DNA from: Candidatus Aminicenans sakinawicola JGI OTU-1
GTDB taxonomy: Bacteria; Acidobacteriota; Aminicenantia; Aminicenantales; Aminicenantaceae
DNA: 55,651 nt
Direction: 5' to 3'
Assembly: GCA_000493965.1 (NCBI GenBank)
Contig: AWNV01000011.1
Coordinates: forward strand, 4,306 to 59,956
Position 1 is the first letter of the stretch, and the number at the start of each line of letters is the position of its first letter. The notes beneath the pieces are model-generated. The model worked only from the letters and a program-made list of their open reading frames with translations. It had not been told where the DNA came from and made no database searches. A program made the position numbers and the translations under genes. Positions 44,207 to 53,702 of this stretch are shown here, piece by piece.

Positions 44207-44923
44207 TCAATTAGAATGTTCGTGCATGTATTCTATATACAGTTTATTAAGGTCTTGACCTACAAGTTCTTCTTTCGTTTGCATCATAACCAGCTTACCC
44301 TTCATCATGAATCCAACTCTATCTGCAATATATCTTGCACGGAAAATATCATGCGAGGACATGAAAATCGATTTTCCTTGTTCACGCAATTCTAACAGAA
44401 GTTCAAGAAATTGCTGCCCCGACTTGGGATCCAGGCCAGATGTTGGCTCATCAAGTATGATGTTTGGCGCATCTTTTATTATTGCAATGGCGATCCCCAA
44501 TTTCTGCTGCATTCCTTTTGAGAAATTTTTTGTCCTCATATCAAATGCTTCTTCCTGAAGCCCCACACGCTTTAACACCTTGGCATAATCTTTTTTGGTT
44601 AGGTTGCGCTTTCCTGCTAATTTTGCAAAATAGTTGATATTTTGGAAGGCTGAAAAATTTCCGTACAGCATAACATTTTCAGAAACAAAGGAAATATAAT
44701 CTTTTGATTTTAATGGCTCTTTGTCCACATCTATCCCTTCGATTAAAGCACTCCCTTCGGTAGGCGGGATAAAATTCAGAAAAAGATTAATTGTCGTTGT
44801 TTTACCTGCACCATTAGCCCCGAACATACAGAATATTTCTCCTGCTTCGATTTTGAAGCTTATATGATCGATTGCTAACAGCCCATCCTCATATTTTTTT
44901 GTAAGATTAATTGCTTCTAACAT
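44207..44923 (-). CDS. ABC transporter ATP-binding protein
   Basis: The protein has 238 residues. Walker A GANGAGKTT, Q-loop, signature NFSKGMQQKLGIA, Walker B NIILDEPTSGLD and H-loop MSSHD are all intact. It resembles the ABC-2 drug/Na+ exporter ATPases. It is cytoplasmic and pairs with the permease 48 bases upstream (44972-46381). It powers export of an unknown substrate. Confidence 0.95.
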   Translation of the reverse strand: MLEAINLTKKYEDGLLAIDHISFKIEAGEIFCMFGANGAGKTTTINLFLNFIPPTEGSALIEGIDVDKEPLKSKDYISFVSENVMLYGNFSAFQNINYFAKLAGKRNLTKKDYAKVLKRVGLQEEAFDMRTKNFSKGMQQKLGIAIAIIKDAPNIILDEPTSGLDPKSGQQFLELLLELREQGKSIFMSSHDIFRARYIADRVGFMMKGKLVMMQTKEELVGQDLNKLYIEYMHEHSN

Positions 44924-44971
44924 AATTTCCTCTTATTTTTTTATTTGACATAATCATTGGCCTTTAATCAT

Positions 44972-46381
44972 TTACCTGACATCATATCTGATGAAAGATA
45001 TATAGGCACCCATAAAAAATACTATAATCAGTAAAATCATCAGCATGAGGTCAGGAAGCATTCTTTTTATTGAATCACCGAGACGCTCTGGAATAAACTC
45101 GTGCTGCGGCATATCATCTAATTCAGGTTTCGGCTGTTCTCCACCTCCCAGATTTAAAGATCTCATCATTTTTGCGTTAATCCATTTTGTAAATATTGGC
45201 TTATAATTCTTTACCGAGTTTAAGAATCTCTCGTGCTCAATTATCCCTGTTCTTGCGAGGTTCATAGTACCAAACATCAGGGCAGAAGCTGGAGAAATAC
45301 GTGACAGATTTACTGCAAGTTTTTGCTGCCCCCGCATTTTAGCCTGGTAATCCCTCTCGATTGCAGCGTTCCTTTCATCGATTTTTGACGTCAACCTTTG
45401 TTGAAAATCCTCTGCCCATTTTTTTAAATCTTCATTCCATTTAGCTATTTCTTCTGCCTTTTCTGGACGTGGGTTATCTTTAAAATACTGTCTTTGTTCT
45501 ACAATAGCTTCTTTTTGAATTTCCTGCAGGTAGGCATCTTTTTGTGCGGTAATCTCATGGACAGATGGAATGGGATTTATCTGGGCAGCTGTCATTATTG
45601 CAGCTTTAGGAATTATTGTCACGAAAGTCACCCATACAAATAATAAAATCAGAAAACTAGTTGATGATTTAGTTGTTCTTGCAGAAATAAATAGTCCGAG
45701 TGTGAAAAATACGGATAAGTACAGGAGAAACAAGATGCCTATTATACATAATCTTACCCAGTCATCACCCGAAAGTGAAATATTCGGATAAATTAACAGA
45801 ATCAGCAGGCCGAGCACCAGAGGAATAATCAGAGGGATTAAAAGGCTTATAAATCCTCCAATGGCTTTACCAAGAATAAGTCTGTCTTTCGGAACTTTGT
45901 TCGACAGAGCAAGCTTCAATGTGCCTCTCTCTTTTTCCCCAACTATAGCATCATATGTAAAAAGTATAGCAAACAGGCTCAATACTATTTTCACAATGAA
46001 TGTCAGGTCCAGTGCACCGAAAACTGCAAAAATTGGGCTGCTGCTGTATTTTGACTCAATCATACTTGGGTCGAATGCTATGTTTATAGTCGCTACACGG
46101 CCCACAGCTTCCTGGATGCCATTAACAATTGTGCTAAGTACTTGAGGCGGCCTGTTTATTTTAGTGCCGATTCCTGCAAGGTTTTGATAGGTGGGCTGGC
46201 TTTCAAGATTTTTCTTGTTTAAAGCCACGGCTGCGCTGTATTCCTTCTGCTCCGCCTGGTAGTTGTTTATTCCTGTATACACCGATAACAAAATTAAAAT
46301 TGTGCAGAGTAGGAAGGTAAAAACAAACTTTGGACTCATGATTGTATCCTGTATTTCCTTTGCGATAATGTCCCTTAACAT
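44972..46381 (-). CDS. ABC-2 type transporter permease
   Basis: The protein has 469 residues. An N-terminal membrane helix (FVFTFLLCTILILLSVYTGI) is followed by a periplasmic stretch, then a block of five helices (TFIVKIVLSLFAILFTYDAI with the EKERGTLKLALSN patch typical of ABC-2 permeases). A second large soluble region follows (residues about 275-430), with a final helix near the C-terminus. It starts an operon with the ATPase, the 50-residue membrane protein and the APC-type permease. AGGAG precedes the ATG. Substrate unknown. Confidence 0.9.
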   Translation of the reverse strand: MLRDIIAKEIQDTIMSPKFVFTFLLCTILILLSVYTGINNYQAEQKEYSAAVALNKKNLESQPTYQNLAGIGTKINRPPQVLSTIVNGIQEAVGRVATINIAFDPSMIESKYSSSPIFAVFGALDLTFIVKIVLSLFAILFTYDAIVGEKERGTLKLALSNKVPKDRLILGKAIGGFISLLIPLIIPLVLGLLILLIYPNISLSGDDWVRLCIIGILFLLYLSVFFTLGLFISARTTKSSTSFLILLFVWVTFVTIIPKAAIMTAAQINPIPSVHEITAQKDAYLQEIQKEAIVEQRQYFKDNPRPEKAEEIAKWNEDLKKWAEDFQQRLTSKIDERNAAIERDYQAKMRGQQKLAVNLSRISPASALMFGTMNLARTGIIEHERFLNSVKNYKPIFTKWINAKMMRSLNLGGGEQPKPELDDMPQHEFIPERLGDSIKRMLPDLMLMILLIIVFFMGAYISFIRYDVR

Positions 46382-46512
46382 TGTTTTCTCCTAAAACTTT
46401 TGTTTATTAAATAGTTCATTAAATATAAATTATATTTATTAATTTGTAAATAAAGTTTAAAAGTTTATATGATGTAATAAAAGCATGATAAGCAAGGAAG
46501 GAGATTAATGCC

Positions 46513-48336
46513 ATGAAAAGAATATTAATTTTGATTTTGACAATAGTCTGTATACTTCATGTAGGATATTCAAGCGAAATATCTCCGCAGGCTCAAATTG
46601 ATAATATCCCACGCCCAGAATATCCTCGCCCTCAATTTGTAAGGTCTCAATGGGTAAATTTAAATGGAAAGTGGACTTATACATTCGATTTCGGGAAGTC
46701 AGGCAAGGAACGTGATTTTGCAAACTGCATTAGCTTTAATGATGAAATATTAGTTCCTTTCTGCCCAGAGAGTCCTCTGTCAGGAGTAAACCATAAAGAT
46801 TTTATCAGTGCCATGTGGTACCAACGCACTATCATGATTCCATCTAACTGGGAAGGAAAAAATGTAATTCTCCACTTTGGCACAGTTGACTATGAAACCG
46901 AGGTATTTATTGACGGAAAATCTGTAGGAAAACACTGGGGAGGAACAATTTCATTTGAGTTTGATATTACTCCTTACGTCAATGAGGGTAAAACACACAA
47001 TCTTGTAGTCTATGTTCAGGATGATACCAGATCCGGTATACAACCTGGAGGAAAACAATGTCCGGCTTTCAAATCAAGAGGGTGTCACTATACACGCACG
47101 ACCGGCATCTGGCAGACTGTATGGATTGAAGCAGTTTCTAAATACGGGCTGAAATCATGTCATATTATTCCTGACCTTGACAATAAAAGATTTTATGTCC
47201 AACCACATTTTTATGGATTAGAAAACGGACTAAAATTTAGAGCGACCGTAAAAAATGTCAAAAAAACAGTGAGTAAATACGAAGTAATTGCCAGTAACAA
47301 TGTGATATGTGAATTGCGTATAAAACGACTTAAAACTTGGTCTCCGGAAAGTCCTTTCTTATACGGTTTGCTTTTTGAGGTTATTAACAGCAATGGAAAA
47401 ATCATTGACAGAGTCGAAAGCTACATGGGAATGCGAAAAGTGCATATTAAAGGCAATCAGATATTATTAAATAACAGGCCCTATTATCTGCGTTTTGTGC
47501 TCGATCAAGGATTTTACCCAAGCGGTATATGGACAGCACCAACTGATGCAGCTCTTAAAAAAGATATTAAATTATCTATGAAAGCAGGTTTTAACGGTGC
47601 CCGCTTGCATCAGAAAGTATTTGAAGAAAGGTTTCATTACTGGGCGGATAAACTTGGATATTTGACCTGGGGAGAATCTTCAAGCTGGGGCATTGATCCG
47701 AATAATGGAACAGCAGCCAGAAATTTTCTTACCGAATGGGAGGAAATTATTACCCGGGACAGAAATCATCCTTCTATTATTGCATGGTCACCCTTTAATG
47801 AAGCATGGAGTAGGGGAGAGGAAAATAAACGATTAATTGCAAATGCTTATGACCTAACCCTTCGCCTTGATACTACGCGTCCTGTTAATGATTCCAGCGG
47901 TGGATTACACGTAAAAACCGACCTATGGACAGAGCATACTTATGAACAAGATCCTCAAAAATTAGAGGAATTGTTAAAACTTTCAGGGGACAGCGGTGTA
48001 TGGATACGAGATTTCGATAAAAGTACCGATTATAAGGGACAGCCTTATTTAATCGACGAGTACGGAGGTATTAAATGGATCCCGAGTATTGAAAAACAAC
48101 ATGCTGATGATTCCTGGGGCTATGGGAAAGACCCAATAACTTTGGAAGAATATTACAAAAGGCTCGAAGGATTAACCGATGTTTTATTAAGTATGAAACA
48201 TATCTGTGGTTTTTGTTACACACAGTTAACAGACGTTGAACAGGAGCAAAACGGAATTTATAATTTTGACAGGTCAGAAAAATTTGATATGAAACGTATC
48301 CACGATATTCTAACCAAACCCGTAATATTCCAATAA
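46513..48336 (+). CDS. Glycoside hydrolase family 2, exported (beta-galactosidase/glucuronidase type)
   Basis: The protein has 607 residues with a signal peptide (residues about 1-20). A sugar-binding jelly-roll (VNLNGKWTYTFDFG, then SAMWYQRTIMIPSNWEGKN), an Ig-like domain and a TIM barrel follow. The acid/base is Glu430 (WSPFNEAWSRG) and the nucleophile Glu516 (LIDEYGG), both in family context. It is shorter than classical LacZ and lacks its C-terminal domains. It should release a terminal beta-linked sugar. It sits before a dipeptidase and an alpha-fucosidase, so glycoprotein glycans are a plausible target. Confidence 0.93.
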   Translation: MKRILILILTIVCILHVGYSSEISPQAQIDNIPRPEYPRPQFVRSQWVNLNGKWTYTFDFGKSGKERDFANCISFNDEILVPFCPESPLSGVNHKDFISAMWYQRTIMIPSNWEGKNVILHFGTVDYETEVFIDGKSVGKHWGGTISFEFDITPYVNEGKTHNLVVYVQDDTRSGIQPGGKQCPAFKSRGCHYTRTTGIWQTVWIEAVSKYGLKSCHIIPDLDNKRFYVQPHFYGLENGLKFRATVKNVKKTVSKYEVIASNNVICELRIKRLKTWSPESPFLYGLLFEVINSNGKIIDRVESYMGMRKVHIKGNQILLNNRPYYLRFVLDQGFYPSGIWTAPTDAALKKDIKLSMKAGFNGARLHQKVFEERFHYWADKLGYLTWGESSSWGIDPNNGTAARNFLTEWEEIITRDRNHPSIIAWSPFNEAWSRGEENKRLIANAYDLTLRLDTTRPVNDSSGGLHVKTDLWTEHTYEQDPQKLEELLKLSGDSGVWIRDFDKSTDYKGQPYLIDEYGGIKWIPSIEKQHADDSWGYGKDPITLEEYYKRLEGLTDVLLSMKHICGFCYTQLTDVEQEQNGIYNFDRSEKFDMKRIHDILTKPVIFQ

Positions 48337-48514
48337 CAACCGATTAGCCTGAACTTTTACTCTTTTATTTTGTTTTTATCTTTCATTACTTGCCACTTTC
48401 ACATAAAAATATAATTTCCTGTTTAAAAATACCATTGCTGTGCAAAATACAAAAATTATTGACACCTTCATTTTCATCGTAAATAATTAAGTAACTAAAA
48501 AAAGGAGGACTGTC

Positions 48515-50143
48515 GTGAAAATAAATCATTCCTCTCTGAAAAAAACATCCTCGCGACTGAGTCTATTTACTATTTTAATATTATTATCAGGTATAATCCT
48601 GATATTTGCCCTCCATCCAGTTCAGGAAAAACCTCAAGACTTGAAAGATATGGAGTCATGCTGTACCAGTATAATGGTTGGCCGTCTTGCAACTACAGAT
48701 GGTTCAGTAATCACTGCACATTCCTGCGATGGCAACTACAGAACCTGGCTGAATATTGTCCCTCATAAGAAACATGAAAAGGGCTCAACAAACAAAATTT
48801 ATCACGGAAAGTTGCATACTGAAACAGCATGGGATTTGAGAGGCCTTGTTTTAAAAGGTGAGATCCCGCAGGTTGAAGAAACCTATGCTTTTATTAATAC
48901 TGCTTATCCATGTATGAATGAAAAACAGCTTGCCATAGGCGAAACTACAATTGGGGGGAGGAGAGATCTATATAATTCCGAGGGGGTGTTTTCTATTGAA
49001 GAATTGGAACGTGTCATTTTAGAAAGATGTACAAATGCCAGGGATGCCATTCGGCTTGTAGGTGAACTTGTAAAAAAATATGGATATAGTGATTGGGGTG
49101 AGTGTATTACTATCGCTGATCCAAAAGAAGTATGGCAGCTTGAAATTTTCGGTGCTGGGCCTTTAGAGATCGGATCAGTATGGGCAGCAGCCAGAATCCC
49201 AGATGAACACGTCGGTATATCAGCTAATATCCCAAGGATAGGAGAGTTGAGTCTTGACGACCCTGATAATTACATGGCTTCAGAAAATGTTTTCTCTGTT
49301 GCTCAAGAAATGGGATGGTGGGATTCAGAGAGCGGAGAGCCTTTCAAATTCTGGAAAGCTTACAGTGGAGAAAAGCCCTTTTCAACCAGGGAATACTTTG
49401 TACTCAGTACGCTAGCTCCATCTCTTAATTTGGATAGGAGTTCGAAAGAACTCCCTTTTTCCGTAAAACCTGATAAAAAAGTATCAGTGAGAGACATAAT
49501 GAAACTTTACAGGCAAACCTATGCAGGGACTGAACTAGATATGACAAAAAATTTAATGGTAAAAAAGCGCCGAAGCAGTGAGATGATTAAGAGCCCAGTT
49601 ATCAGCCCTTGGATGTCAAGAGACCTGGTTACACTTCTCAATACACTGAAGCCCGGAGCAGTACAACGCCAGAGAACGATCGCAATTGCAGGATGTTCTT
49701 ACTCTCATGTGCTTCAATGCCGGGATTGGCTGCCTGATGAGGTAGGAGGTATATGCTGGTTTGCTTTTGATAATCCTGGTCAGAGTACAAGAATCCCAAT
49801 ATTTGCAGGAGTTGCAGAACTTCCAAAGAGTTTCGAAATTTGTGGCCAGCACAGATTCCGCACAGATTCCGCATGCTGGGCATTCAGGCGTGCTAACCGT
49901 TTAGCAACAGTTCGATGGGGAATTGCAGGCAAATATATTGAGCAGGCAGTAATGGAGTTTGAAGAAAAAGCTTTTACTGAACTTCCTGCTTTAAAAAAAA
50001 TTGTGCAGGAGCTTAATAAAAAAAATATTAAAGAATCTTTAAAATATATTACAAAATACACGAATGATTTTGCCCGGGCAGCCATGTTTAGATACTGGGA
50101 GCTTGGGGATGAATTTTGGGGAATGTTTGGAAGACAATTTTAG
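48515..50143 (+). CDS. C69-family (Ntn-hydrolase) dipeptidase, second copy
   Basis: The protein has 542 residues. GTG start with AAGGAGG ahead. A hydrophobic leader (LFTILILLSGIILIFAL) ends near residue 34, and the domain opens with SCCTSIMVGRLATTDGSVIT; Cys49 or Cys50 would be the nucleophile after removal of the leader. The pattern VEETYAFINTAYPCMNEKQL matches the first copy (17420-18955). The segment between leader and cysteine is about 15 residues longer than in the first copy, so maturation probably needs further cleavage. It lies between the GH2 and GH29 genes, with an 18-base gap to the latter. Confidence 0.9.
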   Translation: MKINHSSLKKTSSRLSLFTILILLSGIILIFALHPVQEKPQDLKDMESCCTSIMVGRLATTDGSVITAHSCDGNYRTWLNIVPHKKHEKGSTNKIYHGKLHTETAWDLRGLVLKGEIPQVEETYAFINTAYPCMNEKQLAIGETTIGGRRDLYNSEGVFSIEELERVILERCTNARDAIRLVGELVKKYGYSDWGECITIADPKEVWQLEIFGAGPLEIGSVWAAARIPDEHVGISANIPRIGELSLDDPDNYMASENVFSVAQEMGWWDSESGEPFKFWKAYSGEKPFSTREYFVLSTLAPSLNLDRSSKELPFSVKPDKKVSVRDIMKLYRQTYAGTELDMTKNLMVKKRRSSEMIKSPVISPWMSRDLVTLLNTLKPGAVQRQRTIAIAGCSYSHVLQCRDWLPDEVGGICWFAFDNPGQSTRIPIFAGVAELPKSFEICGQHRFRTDSACWAFRRANRLATVRWGIAGKYIEQAVMEFEEKAFTELPALKKIVQELNKKNIKESLKYITKYTNDFARAAMFRYWELGDEFWGMFGRQF

Positions 50144-50161
50144 TGGTAAGGAGAGAATATA

Positions 50162-51541
50162 ATGAATATTAAATCAAAAAAAATAGTAATTTCTATGCTT
50201 GCTGCAGCCGTATTAATGTTACATGTTCCCATTTCTCCAGTCCAGGCAGCAGTCTATAAAGAAACAGAACAGCAGCGTTTAGAACGGATGAAATGGTGGA
50301 CAGAAGCGCGTTTTGGCATGTTTATTCACTGGGGGCTTTATGCTATGGCAGCACGTCATGAGTGGGTCAAGTCTAGAGAACGCATTTCTAATGAAGATTA
50401 CCAAAAGTATTTCGATCTATTCAATCCTGATTTATTCAACCCAAAAGAATGGGCACATACAGCAAAAAAAGCCGGAATGAAGTATTTTGTTATCACAACA
50501 AAGCACCATGAAGGTTTCTGTTTATGGGACTCAAAATATACCGATTATAAGGTTACAAATACTCCTTATGGTAAAGATCTCATAAAGCTTACTGTTAAAG
50601 CTTTTCGAGATGAGGGAATCCGTGTCGGATTCTACTATTCACTCATAGACTGGCATCATCCTGAGTATCCAGTTGATAGAATTCATCCAATGCGTGACAA
50701 TAAGGAATTTAGGGAGAAGAACAAAAATAGAGACATAAAAAAATATGCAGAATATTTGTACAATCAGGTACAAGAAATCATGACTGAGTTTGGCCGGATT
50801 GACTGTCTTTTCCTTGACTTTTCTTTTCCTGGAAAAGACGGCAAAGGCAGGGATGATTGGCAGTCTGAGAAACTCTTAAATATGATCCGCAAGCATCAAC
50901 CTGATATTATTGTTAATGACCGTCTCGACCTTCTTGACGTACCTGGTGGGTGGGATTTTATAACACCTGAACAATTAAAACCACGTGAATGGATTAAATT
51001 CAATGGAAAACGAGTACCTTGGGAAATTTGCCATACATTCTCAGGATCATGGGGTTACAACCGTGATGAATCTACATGGAAGAGTTCACGTCAGCTCGTC
51101 GTTTTATTGATTGAGACTGTAAGCAAAGGTGGAAATCTTCTTCTGAATGTCGGCCCAACTGCTAGAGGCACTTTTGACAGCCGTGCAATGTCAAGTCTAA
51201 ATAAAATAGGTGAGTGGATTAAATATCACAGCCGATCTATTTATTGCTGCACTCAAGCACCTGACGAATTTAAATGCCCAGAAAATTGCATTATGACTTA
51301 CAACCCTAAATTAAAAAGATTATATATACATGTTCTTGATTGGCCGATTGGCAGAATTTATCTCGATGGCTTTGCTACCAAAGTTAAATATGCACAAATC
51401 CTAAATGATTCTTCTGAAGTAAATATTTCCCATCAAAAAACAAATATTGGAATTAAAAATTCTAGTGGCAATATTATTCTCCATGTTCCTATAAAAAAAC
51501 CTGATGTAATTGTTCCTGTCATTGAACTTATTTTATATTAG
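50162..51541 (+). CDS. Alpha-L-fucosidase, glycoside hydrolase family 29, exported
   Basis: The protein has 459 residues with a signal peptide (residues about 1-29). The family patches WWTEARFGMFIHWGLYA, YFVITTKHHEGFCLWDSK and VGFYYSLIDWHHPEYP are clear. The nucleophile Asp is at 219 (LFLDFSFPG), and GGNLLLNVGPTARG follows in the C-terminal part of the barrel. It hydrolyses terminal alpha-L-fucose. With GH2 and a dipeptidase upstream, it suggests glycoprotein or mucin-type substrates. It is the last gene before the composition turns AT-rich. Confidence 0.95.
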   Translation: MNIKSKKIVISMLAAAVLMLHVPISPVQAAVYKETEQQRLERMKWWTEARFGMFIHWGLYAMAARHEWVKSRERISNEDYQKYFDLFNPDLFNPKEWAHTAKKAGMKYFVITTKHHEGFCLWDSKYTDYKVTNTPYGKDLIKLTVKAFRDEGIRVGFYYSLIDWHHPEYPVDRIHPMRDNKEFREKNKNRDIKKYAEYLYNQVQEIMTEFGRIDCLFLDFSFPGKDGKGRDDWQSEKLLNMIRKHQPDIIVNDRLDLLDVPGGWDFITPEQLKPREWIKFNGKRVPWEICHTFSGSWGYNRDESTWKSSRQLVVLLIETVSKGGNLLLNVGPTARGTFDSRAMSSLNKIGEWIKYHSRSIYCCTQAPDEFKCPENCIMTYNPKLKRLYIHVLDWPIGRIYLDGFATKVKYAQILNDSSEVNISHQKTNIGIKNSSGNIILHVPIKKPDVIVPVIELILY

Positions 51542-51713
51542 AAACTCATTATTAATTCCTTTCTATCTTATTGATACTAAATTAATTAATACACATTTAA
51601 TATATTATAATATTTTCTCATGTTCTCATATTATTTTTTTTCTTTACTTACACATCATCTAATTTTATACAATATCTCTTTTAACTCTATTATTATCTTA
51701 TATATACGTTTAT

Positions 51714-51729
51714 ATGTCGGCATGCCGAC
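51714..51729. promoter_or_regulatory. Perfect 16-bp GC-rich palindrome upstream of parA (candidate parS or operator)
   Basis: TGTCGGCATGCCGACA is a perfect palindrome in an otherwise extremely AT-rich leader, 90 bases before the parA start. It has the same length and TGT...ACA edges as the chromosomal parS consensus (TGTTTCACGTGAAACA) but a different core. I noticed no second copy in the window. Confidence 0.6.
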
Positions 51730-51818
51730 AATATTTTTATCCTTTATTATAATTTTCTTCTTGATATTTTATTTGATATTCTATATTTTATTTATATCAG
51801 TGATTTTTGGAGAATTTC

Positions 51819-52583
51819 TTGATAATAACCATAACAAATCAGAAGGGTGGAGTAGGGAAGACAACTTCAGCTTTAAATGTATCTTCAGCTCTAGCATTTA
51901 TGGGAAAAAGCACACTTTTAATTGATATAGATCCTCAGGCTCACAGTACTATCTCATGTGTTAAGGACCATTCGAATTATAAAAAATCTTTGTATGATGC
52001 AATGATAGATGCAGATGTAAATATTGAGGAAGTAATTGTAAAATCAACAATTCCAGGGCTTGATATTGCAATATCAAAAATATCAATGGCAAAGTTGGAA
52101 ACAAAATTGTTGGGTGAAATTGACGGCCATTATAGGCTTAAAGATATTATTAATCCATTAAAAAATAATTATAACTATATTATAATAGACACGGCACCAA
52201 CCCTGGGATTACTAACTTTAAATGCTCTTGTTGCTGCAGATAAAATTATAATTCCAATACAATCTTCATATCTATGTCTTGAAGGAACAGATGACCTGCT
52301 TGAAACAATAGAGAAAGTAAAGAAAGTAGCAAATCCTAATCTTGAAATATTGGGAATTTTAATAACTCTTCATGATAAAAGAACTAATATATCAAAAGAT
52401 GTTGTAAATAAAATAAAATTAGTTTTTGGCAGAAAAGTTTTTAAAACAATAATATCAAAAAGTGTTAAATTGGAAGAAAGTCCAGCTTATAAAGAATCTA
52501 TATTTACTTATGCTCCTAATTCAGTAGGAGCTTTACAATATAATAATGTAGTTAAGGAGATAATAAGACGTGCAAAAAAGTAA
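51819..52583 (+). CDS. parA: ParA-family partition ATPase
   Basis: The protein has 254 residues. The deviant Walker A motif NQKGGVGKTT is near residue 6, LLIDIDPQAHST near 30 and YIIIDTAPTLGLLTLNAL near 115. It binds nucleoid DNA with ATP and is stimulated by ParB to move DNA cargo. I choose the TTG at 51819 because TTGGAGA lies five bases upstream; a TTG at 51807 overlaps that site. No N-terminal HTH is present, so it is the small Soj-like type. Codons are markedly AT-rich compared with the genes to the left. It overlaps parB by 14 bases. Confidence 0.93.
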   Translation: MIITITNQKGGVGKTTSALNVSSALAFMGKSTLLIDIDPQAHSTISCVKDHSNYKKSLYDAMIDADVNIEEVIVKSTIPGLDIAISKISMAKLETKLLGEIDGHYRLKDIINPLKNNYNYIIIDTAPTLGLLTLNALVAADKIIIPIQSSYLCLEGTDDLLETIEKVKKVANPNLEILGILITLHDKRTNISKDVVNKIKLVFGRKVFKTIISKSVKLEESPAYKESIFTYAPNSVGALQYNNVVKEIIRRAKK

Positions 52584-53415
52584 AAGAACGGGATTACCTG
52601 AAAATTTCGGTATGAAACATGATAATCATTTTGTAGATTTAATATCATCTCGTTCCGCAGGTCCAAGAATTAGAATGATTTCTCTAATTAAAATATATCC
52701 TAATCCTCATCAGCCTAGAAGCGAATTGGGAAATTTAAAAGAATTAATGTTATCAATAAAAGAAAAAGGAATCATAGAGCCAATCATCGTAAGACCTAAA
52801 AGAGGGAGATATGAAATAATAGCAGGAGAAAGAAGATTTATTGCTGCAAAAAAACTAGGTTTAGAAGAAATCCCATGTATAGAAAAAATTGTTGAAGACA
52901 ATGAAGCAATGGAATTATCATTGGTTGAAAATCTTCAAAGAAAGAATCTTAACGCATTTGAAGAAGCTGATGCATTAAAATCTTTAGGTGAAATTTATGG
53001 ATATAATCATGATAAAATTGCAAATAAAATTGGAAAAGCAAGATCTACGATTACAGAAATAATAAGCATTAGTAAAATTCCGGATGACATTAGATTATTA
53101 TGCGAAAAATATAATATTAAAAGCAGAACAACATTAATTGAAATTGCAAAACAAAGAAGCAATAAAGAAATGAATATTCTAATAGAAGAAATAAAAAATA
53201 GAAATTTAAAGAGAGAAGATACAAGAGAATTATCTAGAAAATTAAAAGAAAAGGGAGAAAGAATCAAGTATTATGTATATAAATATATGGGAAAAGGAAA
53301 TAAATATTATAAATTAAAAATAGAATTTAAGAATAAGAAAATAACAAAAAATGAGATAATTGAAGTATTAGAAGAAGTGATAAATAAGATAAAAAATGAA
53401 GAAAATAAATACTGA
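52570..53415 (+). CDS. parB: ParB-family partition protein
   Basis: The protein has 281 residues. The CTP-binding domain has NPHQPRSEL and YEIIAGERRFIAAKKLG, then VENLQRKNLNAFEEADAL. The DNA-binding HTH is HDKIANKIGKARSTITEII, and a lysine-rich C-terminal dimerisation region follows. It loads on parS sites and spreads as a clamp. The start is GTG with AAGGAG ten bases ahead, inside the end of parA. Base composition is among the most AT-rich in the window. The palindrome upstream of parA is a candidate binding site. Confidence 0.93.
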   Translation: MQKSKRTGLPENFGMKHDNHFVDLISSRSAGPRIRMISLIKIYPNPHQPRSELGNLKELMLSIKEKGIIEPIIVRPKRGRYEIIAGERRFIAAKKLGLEEIPCIEKIVEDNEAMELSLVENLQRKNLNAFEEADALKSLGEIYGYNHDKIANKIGKARSTITEIISISKIPDDIRLLCEKYNIKSRTTLIEIAKQRSNKEMNILIEEIKNRNLKREDTRELSRKLKEKGERIKYYVYKYMGKGNKYYKLKIEFKNKKITKNEIIEVLEEVINKIKNEENKY

Positions 53416-53702
53416 AATATATAATATATTTTAATTTAATATATTAGTTGACATAATATACCTTATGCGACACAATATTAACCCTAAATATAAGTAGTTG
53501 ACATCAAATAAGTTGGCAATTTCCTCTGGTTGTGGATATCTTCCCTGCCCATATTTTGTGCACTTGTGGGAAAATTGAATTATATTTTGTGTTATGATTT
53601 CGTTGCTGCATAGAATTTATAATAAACATAATGTAAAATGTTCTGATATAATCGGTATTTGTGGGATTAATTAAATTTTTTACATTTTTTTTGAGGTGGA
53701 TT
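53416..53702. other. AT-rich intergenic region with three TGTGG motifs
   Basis: No open frame or RNA gene is visible. Three same-strand motifs resemble DnaA boxes read on this strand (TGTGGATAA): TGTGGATAT at 53531, TGTGGGAAA at 53565 and TGTGGGATT at 53660. Only the first differs by a single base. TTGACA, a good -35 hexamer, occurs twice near 53448 and 53498, within a short direct repeat (TAGTTGACAT). Confidence 0.4.

Noticed and set aside
51542..51806. Plus-strand frame of about 100 codons before parA (starting near 51620)
   Set aside because: It is made of Phe, Ile, Leu and Tyr from A/T-rich sequence, runs into parA out of frame and crosses the palindrome; low-complexity noise.
53416..53702. 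Calling a definite oriC from the TGTGG motifs
   Set aside because: Only one motif is within one mismatch of the DnaA box, there is no dnaA nearby and no skew can be computed here, so it stays a weak suggestion.
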